The notes beneath the pieces are model-generated. The model was not told the DNA's origin. It searched no databases and saw only the letters and a list, made by a program, of their open reading frames with translations. A stretch of 64,000 bases of DNA, from NCBI GenBank assembly GCA_023437715.1, contig JAEZFK010000073.1, positions 44,278 to 108,277 of the forward strand, in the 5' to 3' direction. Both the position numbers and the translations under genes were made by a program. Below, one piece after another: positions 1 to 7,517 of the stretch (positions are counted from its first letter, which is position 1; every line of letters begins with the position of its first letter). This DNA comes from Bacillota bacterium. Lineage in GTDB: Bacteria > Bacillota > Clostridia > Lachnospirales > Lachnospiraceae.

Positions 1-303
1 CGCAGCAATTGAAGAAGCGTCATATTCCTCGGGCGCAGCTGCATTCTGTTCCTCCATGGCACAGGAAATACCGATAATAAACGGGCTTGGAGTCGTGGCG
101 CAGTTAAAGAATTCCAGATGCCGTTTCACCGCAAGCTTCATCTGCTCCTGATCGTCCTGGTACAGTTCTCTTAAAGCCGGCATCATGGTCCATGCGTATC
201 CGGTGGACATCTGCCTCTCATAGTTAAAACAGCCCAGCAGCTGATAATGACGGTTAAAAACCTTTCTCAATGTTTTTGCACTTAATTTTTTCTCTGCTGC
301 CAT
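1..303 (-). CDS. PTS mannose-family IID component (3' end outside window)
   Basis: N-terminal 101 codons of a membrane subunit of a mannose/fructose/sorbose-type phosphotransferase system. The ATG at 301-303 opens the frame, which runs off the left edge without a stop. The readable part begins MAAEKKLSAKTLRKVF and contains segments typical of IID proteins: the N-terminal Arg/Leu helix, a cluster around NYERQMSTGYAWTMMPALREL, and a later PSPFIIGISCAMEE segment. It starts 1 base after the IIC stop codon, so the two are translationally coupled. IID and IIC together form the membrane channel of this PTS family. The order IIA-IIB-IIC-IID is the family norm. Substrate cannot be read from this fragment; the operon context suggests an amino sugar or Amadori compound. 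Confidence 0.9.
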   Translation of the reverse strand, partial: MAAEKKLSAKTLRKVFNRHYQLLGCFNYERQMSTGYAWTMMPALRELYQDDQEQMKLAVKRHLEFFNCATTPSPFIIGISCAMEEQNAAAPEEYDASSIAA

Positions 304-304
304 A

Positions 305-1063
305 TTACAGTTCCTCACTTTCTTCCATAGTCATCTGCGGCTTATTTCCGGAAAGCATATAGTAGATAACCGCAGCCACGACGCCAAAGACAGCCGCTCC
401 AATGGTATTGACTCCTAAAAATGCCGCTAATGCAAATCCCAGGAAAAGGAATACCCCAAACCGTTTATCCCATGTCATCTGAATCAGCATGGCAACACCC
501 AGAGCAGGAAGCAGGTTGCCGGACTGCCCCAGTCCTTTCTGGATCACCTGAGGAATATTCTCCACAATTTTGGTAATCAGATCCGAGCCGATGAGGAAGC
601 CCAGGAAGATCATGAAAAACTTAAAGAGAAAATAAAGCCCGCTTCCCATCCAGTTGGAAACCTCAACTCCCCGGTAATCGCCTTTTTCCGCACAGGAATC
701 CGCCCGGTGTGCAAATACGGTATTTAAAATAGCCACACCGATTGCCCCGGCCTGAGCCAGAAGAGAAATCGGAATTGCCAGCGCCAGCGTGGTCTCATAG
801 GTGGCTCCCGTCTTAATTGCCAGGGCCGTTGCCAGTGCAGACCCCACAACCACATCCGGCGGCGTGGAGGTTCCGATTCCCACCAGCCCCATCCATACCA
901 GCTCCAGAGAGCCGCCCACAATAAGGCCTGTCGTAAAGTCTCCCATAATAAGTCCCACAATCGGACCGATGATAATCGGTCTGTCCAGCATGTGCTGGCC
1001 GCCGATCCGTGATTCCATGTAAATAAGTGTGGCAATAACCGCTACTAAAAAGCCCTGAATCAT
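305..1063 (-). CDS. PTS mannose/sorbose-family IIC permease
   Basis: Membrane permease of a mannose-family PTS, 252 residues, the usual length for IIC. It is strongly hydrophobic from the first residue, with several predicted membrane segments. The conserved IIC signature lies near residues 30-70 (IIGPIVGLIMGDFTTGLIVG, then a SLELVWMGLVGIG segment). It translocates the sugar while IIB phosphorylates it. A strong ribosome site (AGGAGGAG) precedes the ATG at 1061-1063. It lies 12 bases after IIB and directly before IID, inside one minus-strand operon with a SIS-domain enzyme upstream. The family call is secure; the substrate is inferred only from context. Confidence 0.93.
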   Translation of the reverse strand: MIQGFLVAVIATLIYMESRIGGQHMLDRPIIIGPIVGLIMGDFTTGLIVGGSLELVWMGLVGIGTSTPPDVVVGSALATALAIKTGATYETTLALAIPISLLAQAGAIGVAILNTVFAHRADSCAEKGDYRGVEVSNWMGSGLYFLFKFFMIFLGFLIGSDLITKIVENIPQVIQKGLGQSGNLLPALGVAMLIQMTWDKRFGVFLFLGFALAAFLGVNTIGAAVFGVVAAVIYYMLSGNKPQMTMEESEEL

Positions 1064-1075
1064 ACACTTCTCCTC

Positions 1076-1573
1076 CTATTTCATAAATATTTTTTCCATC
1101 TCCTTAAATTCCATCCGCTCCCGCGTAGGTGTAATCTGGGCAAATACCTCCACGCCCTGCTCCGCCATCTTTTTGGCGCAGGAAAATTCTTCCGGGGACA
1201 TAAACACCTGGGGCAATGTGGAAATATAAGTCTCCCCTTCCTTTTTGTTAACCCCTGCAGTACCCACGTTCAGCTGTTTAAAACCGCCGGTCCGCTCATA
1301 GATATAAAGCGCATCCTCTACACTTTCCGTTACCAGAAAGATTTTCTTTTTGTCATTCACCGGATTGTTCAATGCTTTAACGGAATCCTCCAGCGTCTTA
1401 ATGACAAGATTCACCCCTGCCGGTTTGGCCATCTTCATGGTCATTGTCTTAAAAGAGTCCTTTGCCACCCCATCATTTGCCACAAGAATTGTCTGCGGCT
1501 GTAAGTGAGAGGTCCAGGAGACCGCCACCATTCCGTGAATCAGCCGGTCATCTGCCCGGGTCATAATAATCAT
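1076..1573 (-). CDS. PTS mannose/sorbose-family IIB component
   Basis: Cytoplasmic phosphotransfer subunit, 165 residues, the normal size for mannose-family IIB. The active-site motif DDRLIHGMV puts the phosphorylated histidine at His13. This histidine accepts phosphate from IIA and passes it to the incoming sugar. The rest follows the IIB fold, including a FLVTESVEDAL segment around residue 100. The start ATG at 1571-1573 is preceded by a purine-rich GGAAGGGGG. It sits 40 bases after IIA. Fructose-family IIB proteins use a phosphocysteine instead, so the histidine motif supports the mannose family. Confidence 0.93.
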   Translation of the reverse strand: MIIMTRADDRLIHGMVAVSWTSHLQPQTILVANDGVAKDSFKTMTMKMAKPAGVNLVIKTLEDSVKALNNPVNDKKKIFLVTESVEDALYIYERTGGFKQLNVGTAGVNKKEGETYISTLPQVFMSPEEFSCAKKMAEQGVEVFAQITPTRERMEFKEMEKIFMK

Positions 1574-1613
1574 ATATATTCCCCCTTCCTTTCTCGTTTA
1601 TTTTCTCCTTGTG

Positions 1614-2018
1614 CTATAATTCCTCTTCATCCTCTTCCAGGGTAAAGGAGTTCATATATACCATCTGTTCCCTGGACCGTAAGACCGCCTGTTCTAAGGT
1701 TTCCTCCAATATATCATCGGGAATGAAAACCAGTTCCAGCAAAAGTGCAAGATTAATTCCGGTTACCAGCTGATACTGAAACTCTCCTATGAGCCTGGCC
1801 GCCACCTGGTTGACGCTGCCTCCCAGAATGTCCGTCAGTACAATGATATTTTCTCCTTTCACCCTTTCAAGAGCTGCACGGAACTCCTTTTCAAACTCCT
1901 GGCTTTCCACATACGCGTTGATGTACTGCACATTTTCAAGATCCGCTTTAAAAAAACGGATAACATCGGCAAATCCCTCTGCAAGGGTTGCATGGGTTGC
2001 AATAATAAACTGATTCAT
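1614..2018 (-). CDS. PTS mannose-family IIA component
   Basis: Small cytoplasmic IIA protein, about 134 residues. The start chosen is the ATG at 2016-2018 because GGGAGGGA lies just upstream and the product then begins MNQFIIATHATLAEG, putting the phosphohistidine at His9 as in IIA-Man proteins. The longer open frame reaches into the preceding gene and is not needed. HPr phosphorylates His9 and IIA then phosphorylates IIB. The LTDILGGSVNQVA segment is a second family landmark. The start lies 1 base past the stop of the SIS gene, so the two are coupled. Confidence 0.92.
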   Translation of the reverse strand: MNQFIIATHATLAEGFADVIRFFKADLENVQYINAYVESQEFEKEFRAALERVKGENIIVLTDILGGSVNQVAARLIGEFQYQLVTGINLALLLELVFIPDDILEETLEQAVLRSREQMVYMNSFTLEEDEEEL

Positions 2019-2019
2019 G

Positions 2020-3123
2020 CTATTCTCCCTCCCTGTATATATGGGCAAACGCTTTCCTGTTTGCCGGCCTGACACTGGTATCAATGCCGCAGGCTATACA
2101 GTTTTTTGCCGCTGTGATCTGGAAAGGCAGGGTAAATACCAGAGGGCTTAAATCAACAGGTATCTTAAAATCGTAAAACAGATCCTTTTCTCCAAGTTCC
2201 ATCCTGCGGTTCGTAAATACAAATACGTGGTCCGTCACCTTATTTTCCCGGAAAAACCGGGTAAACAGAGGCACCCGTTCAAACTCCGCTTCATCAGAAG
2301 CCACGATAAATACGTATTCCTGTTCTCCGAATGCCATATGGGGACCGTGGATCATTTCTTCAATCTCATAGGCATTCATGGGCCGCTTAAAGGTTTCATA
2401 CATTTTCAGCACCCCCTCAGGAGCCGTACAGGTATTCACCCCGTAGGAGGCAATTACTCCGTGCTTCATTTCCAGCAGCTCCTCCCGGTGCTTTTCGTAC
2501 CAGCGCTCCGTTTCCGCCAGCATCTCATCATACTGCAAAAGCATTGCCCTGGTTTCATCCATCAGTGTCTCATACGCCGGCAGGCCAAGCTTCCCGGCGG
2601 CCTTTGCAAGCTCCACCGCAGTCAGGAATGTCTGCAAAACTGTAACCGTATACCCTCTTGTTTCAATGGGAATCAGTTCCTTTCCGCAGGTCAGCTTCAC
2701 TACCAGATCCACTTCCGCTGTAATCAGGCTGTCCATGGCCTCTGTTATCCCAATAGTAAAGATGCCGGATTCCCTGGCTTTCTTCATGGCACGGATTGTC
2801 GATACGCTGGTACCTGACTGGGAAATTCCCACTACCAGAATCTGTTCCTTCCGGTATACGCCGTTGATGTTGATGCTTTCATAATTGGTGAAGCTGGTGG
2901 GAATCATCACCTCCGCCTCTGTCTGCAGATATTTTTCAAAATAATGCTTTGCCGCCAGCGCTGCATGATAGCTTGTTCCTGAACCCAGTATGTACACTTT
3001 CCTGATATCACACTCCGAGAATACCTTGACAAAAGGCTCACAGTACACATCCCGGTTATCAAAGGTATTGAGAAGTGCTCGCCCCTGATCTCTGATGTAG
3101 CCCAGCATGGAAGGCTTTTCCAA
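2020..3123 (-). CDS. Double-SIS sugar-phosphate deglycase/isomerase, GfrE/GfrF-FrlB-like
   Basis: A 367-residue protein with two sugar isomerase (SIS) domains. The first covers about residues 35-170 (VYILGSGTSYHAA, then VGISQSGTSVST). The second covers about residues 210-340 (VIASYGVN..., EEMIHGPHMAFGE). Such proteins act on aminated sugar phosphates: GlmS-like deaminases, AgaS, or deglycases cleaving fructoselysine- or glucoselysine-6-phosphate. A man-family PTS with a SIS protein next to a GntR gene parallels the Salmonella gfr system, so an Amadori-compound deglycase is the favoured inference. Glucosamine-6-phosphate deamination is the main alternative. The start appears to be TTG at 3121-3123 with GAGAGGGG upstream; ATG at 3106-3108 is an alternative. 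First gene of the PTS operon. Confidence 0.8.
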   Translation of the reverse strand: MEKPSMLGYIRDQGRALLNTFDNRDVYCEPFVKVFSECDIRKVYILGSGTSYHAALAAKHYFEKYLQTEAEVMIPTSFTNYESININGVYRKEQILVVGISQSGTSVSTIRAMKKARESGIFTIGITEAMDSLITAEVDLVVKLTCGKELIPIETRGYTVTVLQTFLTAVELAKAAGKLGLPAYETLMDETRAMLLQYDEMLAETERWYEKHREELLEMKHGVIASYGVNTCTAPEGVLKMYETFKRPMNAYEIEEMIHGPHMAFGEQEYVFIVASDEAEFERVPLFTRFFRENKVTDHVFVFTNRRMELGEKDLFYDFKIPVDLSPLVFTLPFQITAAKNCIACGIDTSVRPANRKAFAHIYREGE

Positions 3124-3142
3124 AATACCATCCCCTCTCCGT

Positions 3143-3267
3143 ATATTTGTATATACATATTTATAGCACAGCGCAAGGCATTATACAAGTATTTTATTCA
3201 TATTTGTATATATAAATAAATTTTCTTTCAAAATATGTATACTTTTCACAATTTTTCTCCGTATAAT
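3143..3267. promoter_or_regulatory. Divergent promoter region with repeated GntR operator candidate
   Basis: The 212-bp gap between the PTS operon and its divergent regulator holds two exact copies of ATATTTGTATATA (3143-3155 and 3200-3212). The first lies in a palindromic core TGTATATACA (3148-3157). A weaker related sequence, TATGTATAC, is at 3233-3241. A minus-strand TATAAT (3180-3185) could serve the PTS operon, with the second copy over its -35 region. A plus-strand TATAAT (3262-3267) could serve the regulator. The repeats are directly visible; binding by the neighbouring GntR protein is inferred. Confidence 0.6.
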
Positions 3268-3335
3268 AGTTAAAATCCCAGTATGCAAAGCAGGAAAAAA
3301 ACGATACAATATAAGAAAAAGAAAGGAACTTTGTT

Positions 3336-4049
3336 ATGCCAAAAACAGCAAAGTATAGACAAATAGAAGATTACATCAAACAGGAAATCGACAGAAACCA
3401 TTTGAAGATAGGCGATCAGATCATGACGGAAGAACAGCTGTGCAGGCGGTTCAATTTTTCCAGAATGACCATCAACAAGGCCTTAAACCACTTAAGCGAG
3501 CTGGGCTATATTGAGAGAATCCCGGGAAAAGGAAGTTTTGTGACGGCTCCCCATGTCAGAAAGGACACCAATACAAGCACAAGCTTCACGGAAGATATGA
3601 AAAGCATCGGCCTGACGGCAGGCGCCAGGCTTCTTTCCTATGAAATTCTTCACGGCAGGGATGTTCCGTCCGTAGCAAAGAAGCTGGAGCTGGGGGAGGA
3701 CGACCTTATCCATTATTTTGTGCGCTTGAGAACCGGCAATAAAACACCCATAGCCATCAGCTATACCTATATTGCAGCGACCATCGTGCCGGCAGTCAAC
3801 GTGGACTGCTTAAACAACTCCTTTTACGCTTACCTGGATTCTCTGGGCATTATCAGGCACTGCAAACACATGGAGCTGAAAGCATACCTGCCTACGGAGG
3901 AGCAGAAAAAGCTGCTGGAAATAAATAATTCTGCGCTGCTGTGCATCTCCCATGTGACTTATACCGAACATCAGGACCGGACCGTTCCCTTTGAATATAT
4001 TGAGACTTATTACAATGGAGATGTGTATACGTATATTGCTCAAAAGTAG
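3336..4049 (+). CDS. GntR-family (HutC/UTRA) transcriptional regulator of the PTS operon
   Basis: A 237-residue regulator. Residues 1-75 form the GntR winged helix (DYIKQEIDRNHLKIGDQI, then RRFNFSRMTINKAL and a GKGSFV wing). Residues 85-235 form a UTRA effector domain of the HutC/FarR group, which usually senses a phosphorylated sugar or amino-sugar intermediate. It is transcribed divergently from the PTS/SIS operon across a gap carrying repeated operator candidates, so local repression relieved by the PTS product is the simple model. AAAGGAA precedes the ATG. Nothing appears truncated. Confidence 0.9.
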   Translation: MPKTAKYRQIEDYIKQEIDRNHLKIGDQIMTEEQLCRRFNFSRMTINKALNHLSELGYIERIPGKGSFVTAPHVRKDTNTSTSFTEDMKSIGLTAGARLLSYEILHGRDVPSVAKKLELGEDDLIHYFVRLRTGNKTPIAISYTYIAATIVPAVNVDCLNNSFYAYLDSLGIIRHCKHMELKAYLPTEEQKKLLEINNSALLCISHVTYTEHQDRTVPFEYIETYYNGDVYTYIAQK

Positions 4050-4156
4050 AAAGCCTGATAAAAGCAGTTTCTATAAATCATCCGGGCTATTCGTTTCGCT
4101 TTCCGATTCAGCAGTAAAGCTTTGATTGCACGGGCCCATTATGCACATTGGGGAAG

Positions 4157-4204
4157 ACGAAAAAGCGTTCACTCTCCTGCAGTCACGCAGGAAACTGAAC
4201 GCTT
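4157..4204 (-). terminator. Rho-independent terminator of the pectin operon
   Basis: Hairpin with outer arms AAGCGTTCA (4163-4171) and TGAACGCTT (4196-4204) and inner arms TCCTGC (4175-4180) and GCAGGA (4187-4192). Read on the minus strand, a run of T follows. It lies 14 bases after the stop of the minus-strand isomerase gene and also faces the end of the plus-strand GntR gene, where the T-run is poorer. Confidence 0.8.
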
Positions 4205-4218
4205 CGGTATTTAATATA

Positions 4219-5049
4219 TTAAAATTTATAGCTTTCCAGAAACTTCCTGGACCACTCCGCATTGTCCGGCGTGCTGTCCTCAATGGTCATCTGGATATAG
4301 GGCTTTTCTTTCTTCACAAAGCCCAGAATGGAATCATATTTCATAACCCCGGTTCCCGGCGCTCCGGAAACCACCCGGCTGCCTTCGACCACAAAGTCTT
4401 TCATATGAAGAACATCCGTATATCCTCCCAAATCTTCAATGGCTTCCTTTATTACCTGCTCATAATTTTTACTGTTTTCCGCAGAAAGAAGATTTACAGG
4501 GTCCAGGATGATCCTTAAATTAGGAGAATCAATAGCCTTAAGGACTTTTAAGGCCCGCTTGGAATCGTAGACAATATGGCTCCATACAGGCTCAATGGCC
4601 ATAATTACCCCGAATTTTTCCGCACATTCCACCACCGGACGCAGATTTGTGATAAAGGTCTGAAGCGCCTCCTCACTGTGGCAGGCCGGCTCAAAGCGGT
4701 ATTCCGCATTGGGCGCGCCCGTCTCCGTCCCCACCACGCTGCAGCCTAAAATAGAGGCAAAGCGCAGATGGGCAAAATAGCGCTCCTGGATCTTCTTAAT
4801 TTCCTCCGGGTCCGGATGGGCCAGATTCAGATAGCAGCCCAGCACCGCAATATCCATACTGTTTTCCGCAAACATCCTGCGCAAATAAGAGGCATAGCCC
4901 GGCGTCAGCGCGGAATTTTCCACGGAATGCTCCTTCACCGTTTTTGTCAGGGCCAGATGAACGCAGGAAAACCCCTGGTCACGTGCAATCTTTACTCTCT
5001 CCTCCATGGTTCCCGGCGCAACGTCGTGCAAACGGATTCCGATCTGCAT
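4219..5049 (-). CDS. Sugar phosphate isomerase/epimerase (xylose-isomerase-like TIM barrel)
   Basis: A 276-residue single-domain TIM barrel of the AP-endonuclease-2/xylose isomerase-like superfamily. Probable metal ligands lie in MAIEPVWSHI (Glu), RIILDPVNLL (Asp), VLHMKDF (His) and QMTIEDSTPD (Glu). These proteins isomerise or epimerise keto-sugars; exact specificity cannot be assigned by eye. It is the last gene of the GH28 operon, with 14 bases between genes holding its ribosome site AAGGAGG. A terminator follows. A role in a pectin-derived sugar such as galacturonate is plausible from neighbours but unproven. Confidence 0.82.
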   Translation of the reverse strand: MQIGIRLHDVAPGTMEERVKIARDQGFSCVHLALTKTVKEHSVENSALTPGYASYLRRMFAENSMDIAVLGCYLNLAHPDPEEIKKIQERYFAHLRFASILGCSVVGTETGAPNAEYRFEPACHSEEALQTFITNLRPVVECAEKFGVIMAIEPVWSHIVYDSKRALKVLKAIDSPNLRIILDPVNLLSAENSKNYEQVIKEAIEDLGGYTDVLHMKDFVVEGSRVVSGAPGTGVMKYDSILGFVKKEKPYIQMTIEDSTPDNAEWSRKFLESYKF

Positions 5050-5063
5050 AATAAATACCTCCT

Positions 5064-6617
5064 TTATCTCACCTCATAATGGTCAATATTGTCAAGCTCA
5101 AAGGCCTCTCCCGCCTGTCCCGAAATCTTCACATTGTCGCAGATGAGAGTATTCACATTGTTGATGAAAAAGCCTTTTTTCGTACACTCTCCCACCCCTG
5201 ACAGCATGGCGGGCGCTCCTGCCTTCGCCTCGTCCGCAAAGGATACGTCCACATTTTTAAATTCAACCCGTTCAATCTTCTTCTCCGGCAGTCCGTAAAG
5301 GAAAGAAGCGGCTACATGGCAGTTTTCCGCCTTGATGTTGGTAAAATACAGCCGTCCGATCTCCGGAGTTCTCTCATCCACAGGCAGCGCTTCCCTGCAC
5401 TGCACGTAATCGGATTTTCCGTCGGGATCGCAGAAATAAAAGCTGTTGACCACAAAGGGAGTCATGACATGATCCATGTGGATGTGGTCAAAATAAATTT
5501 CCGACAGCACGGAATCCTTCCCCCGGCCTCTTCTCGTCTTAACCCTCAGACCTCTGTCCGTATGGCGGAATAAGCACCGTTCCACCCGGATGTTCTTCAC
5601 TCCCGCGCCTACCTCGCTGCCCACAGTAACCGCTCCGTGGCCGTTCTCCATCAGGCACTGGCGGATGACGATGTTCTCGGAAGGAGTCTTGTACCTGCGG
5701 CCCATGTAAATTTTCCCGGACTTTATGGCAATACAGTCATCTCCCAGGGAAAAATGCAGGCCCAGGATCTCCACGTTTTTGCAGGATTCCGGGTCCAGAC
5801 CGTCGGTGTTGGGGGAATCCGCCGGATTTTTAATATCCAGGTCCAGGAATTTTAAATCCTGGCTGAAATAAGGATGAAGCACCCAGGTAGGGCTGTTTTT
5901 TAAGGAAATGCCCTGAAGAGTCACGTTTCTGCACCGTTCTAAAAATACCATGCGGGGGCGGAAAGCTCCTTTCATCTGGCGGACATTATCCCACCAGTTG
6001 TCAAAGGAGGCCTGGCCGTTAATCAGGCCGCGTCCATAGATTGCCACGTCCTCCACATCGATTCCGGTTATGATTGCGGCAAACATGGGAAGAGGATTTC
6101 CCTCCCAGGTTCCCAGGTTGTAATCATCGGTTTCATCGTAGCTTTCAATCATACCAGAAAACCTGGGATATTTGTAACGGTCCGTATCTGCCGCCAGCTG
6201 GGCTCCCTCGGCCAGCTCAAGGCGTAAATGGCTCTTTAAAAACAGGCTGGTAATCCGGTAGGTTCCCCTTGGAACCAGCACCCGCCCGTCTTTCGGACAG
6301 GCCATGATGGCCGCCTGGATAAAGGGGGTGTCGTCCTGGACTCCGTCTCCCTTTGCGCCTGTTTCCCTGACATTTAATGTCACAAATTCATAGTCGGTAC
6401 GGAAGCAGACCTCCGCCTTTTCTCCGTCCCTTTCCAGGCAGACCGTATAATCCGTATCCGGCTTCAAGTCAAAGACCGTAAATACCACACGGTTTGTCTC
6501 CCCCTGAGCCTTTCCGTTTACCAGAATCTTTCCCGGTGTTTCAAATTCAAAAATCTGTTCCGTGACCGTTTCCACAGTTACGGACCTGGCCGTCTTGTAA
6601 ACAACTTTTAATTCCAT
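5064..6617 (-). CDS. Glycoside hydrolase family 28 (polygalacturonase-like), cytoplasmic
   Basis: A 517-residue GH28 right-handed beta-helix enzyme acting on galacturonan or rhamnogalacturonan fragments. Residues 1-78 form a small beta domain, the catalytic helix starting near residue 80 (ETGAKGDGVQDDT). GH28 landmarks are complete: NTDGLD at 270-275 (Asp272), GDD at 292-294 (Asp293, Asp294), His327-Gly328, and the RxK motif at Arg358-Lys360. There is no signal peptide, so it should act inside the cell on imported oligogalacturonides, probably as an exo-enzyme. GAGG precedes the ATG. It sits between a helical-barrel-like protein and the isomerase, all on the minus strand, with GH105 further upstream. 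Confidence 0.94.
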   Translation of the reverse strand: MELKVVYKTARSVTVETVTEQIFEFETPGKILVNGKAQGETNRVVFTVFDLKPDTDYTVCLERDGEKAEVCFRTDYEFVTLNVRETGAKGDGVQDDTPFIQAAIMACPKDGRVLVPRGTYRITSLFLKSHLRLELAEGAQLAADTDRYKYPRFSGMIESYDETDDYNLGTWEGNPLPMFAAIITGIDVEDVAIYGRGLINGQASFDNWWDNVRQMKGAFRPRMVFLERCRNVTLQGISLKNSPTWVLHPYFSQDLKFLDLDIKNPADSPNTDGLDPESCKNVEILGLHFSLGDDCIAIKSGKIYMGRRYKTPSENIVIRQCLMENGHGAVTVGSEVGAGVKNIRVERCLFRHTDRGLRVKTRRGRGKDSVLSEIYFDHIHMDHVMTPFVVNSFYFCDPDGKSDYVQCREALPVDERTPEIGRLYFTNIKAENCHVAASFLYGLPEKKIERVEFKNVDVSFADEAKAGAPAMLSGVGECTKKGFFINNVNTLICDNVKISGQAGEAFELDNIDHYEVR

Positions 6618-6653
6618 ATTGATTTTAACCTCACCTGTCAGAATATCAGTAAA

Positions 6654-7334
6654 CTACTGCTGTGCCTTGTTCCGGATCATATCCTGTGCCTTAAACATCT
6701 CCCACAGGCCCGTCTGGGGCGCCTTCTCCCCGTCCGCCATGCTTTTACGCACAAGCTCTCCCATATATCCGTATTTTTCTTTTTGAAGAACGCCTATATT
6801 GCATGCTTTTAAAATGGAATAGCCGATTTCCAGTGTTTCCGAAGAATCCGGCAGCTCCTTGATCCTGTCCTTGACCACAGTCTTAAATAAATCCCGCAGT
6901 TCCCTGTAATACTCATAGATTTCTTCCGACATCTGCCCCACCGTCTCGATTAAGGACACCAGGTCACTTCCTGTAAACCTGTCCTTTTCCCGGAAGAAAG
7001 CTGCGATCTCATTATAATGCTCTTTCCTTTTATAGCTTGTTTCATATGCGGCAATAAACGGCATCAGCTCTGTGGTCCAGCTTTTCTGCTCTAAAATGGC
7101 TTCCATCCTCTGCCTGTATCTCTCATCGCCCGTCTGCTTCAAGGCGAAGAAATATGCTAAGGCATCCTGGGCTGGAAGATCCTCTGACAGCCCTTTAGGC
7201 GGCTCTCCCGAGGCTGCCAGCCGGCTTAGGCAGGCCATGGCATAATCCTTATAGGAATCTTCCCCTGTGGCCTCATACATCTGTATGGCTCCTGTCAGCT
7301 GGTACGGTTTTAATGTCTCATTTTTACATTCCAT
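6654..7334 (-). CDS. Unassigned alpha-helical protein in the pectin operon (possible partial alpha/alpha barrel)
   Basis: I do not recognise a family with confidence. The product is about 226 residues from the ATG at 7332-7334, predicted all-alpha and soluble. The N-terminus (YQLTGAIQMYEATGEDSYKD) resembles the repeated helical pairs of GH88/GH105 alpha/alpha barrels, but catalytic motifs and half the usual length are missing. It could be a shortened glycosidase relative or an accessory protein. A start 12 codons upstream would lie inside a 31-bp inverted repeat, so the internal ATG with AAGGAAAAGGG upstream is preferred. First gene after a strong promoter and operator; GH28 follows 36 bases later. 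Confidence 0.6.
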   Translation of the reverse strand: MECKNETLKPYQLTGAIQMYEATGEDSYKDYAMACLSRLAASGEPPKGLSEDLPAQDALAYFFALKQTGDERYRQRMEAILEQKSWTTELMPFIAAYETSYKRKEHYNEIAAFFREKDRFTGSDLVSLIETVGQMSEEIYEYYRELRDLFKTVVKDRIKELPDSSETLEIGYSILKACNIGVLQKEKYGYMGELVRKSMADGEKAPQTGLWEMFKAQDMIRNKAQQ

Positions 7335-7359
7335 GATTTTCTCTACCCTTTTCCTTATG

Positions 7360-7390
7360 GGAGCCGCCATATGAATGATATGGCGGCTCC
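7360..7390. repeat. Perfect 13-bp inverted repeat between promoter and first gene
   Basis: GGAGCCGCCATAT (7360-7372) and its exact complement (7378-7390) are separated by 5 bases. No T-run follows on either strand, so it is not a typical terminator. It lies in the 5' leader of the minus-strand operon led by the helical protein, about 75 bases after the predicted transcription start. It may protect the transcript or affect translation. Confidence 0.65.
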
Positions 7391-7443
7391 TGTGAAATAT
7401 GTGTGCTTATTCCAATGGTTCCGGCTGCTTCCATTTATGTTTA

Positions 7444-7501
7444 TGTAAGTACTTACATTTTTCTTTATATTCATTATAGCATCTGCAACCATATAATTCA
7501 A
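7444..7501 (-). promoter_or_regulatory. Promoter TTGAAT-17-TATAAT with palindromic operator TGTAAGTACTTACA
   Basis: On the minus strand a near-consensus promoter (-35 TTGAAT at 7496-7501, -10 TATAAT at 7473-7478, 17-bp spacer) lies between GH105 and the downstream pectin genes. The perfect 14-bp palindrome TGTAAGTACTTACA at 7444-7457 falls at about +9 to +22, an ideal repressor roadblock. A second copy with centre CA lies before the esterase gene. The downstream pectin genes therefore have their own regulated promoter. The operator shape resembles LacI-family or cre-like sites, but the central CG of cre is absent. Confidence 0.75.
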
Positions 7502-7517
7502 GAGCGGAAATTCCGGT

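Noticed and set aside
1614..2084. Longer start for the IIA gene
   Set aside because: The extra 22 codons overlap the SIS gene, and the internal ATG has a good ribosome site and puts His at position 9.
2227..2817. A 196-codon plus-strand frame
   Set aside because: It is antisense to the SIS gene, rich in His and Arg from reverse reading of a coding strand, with no supporting start.
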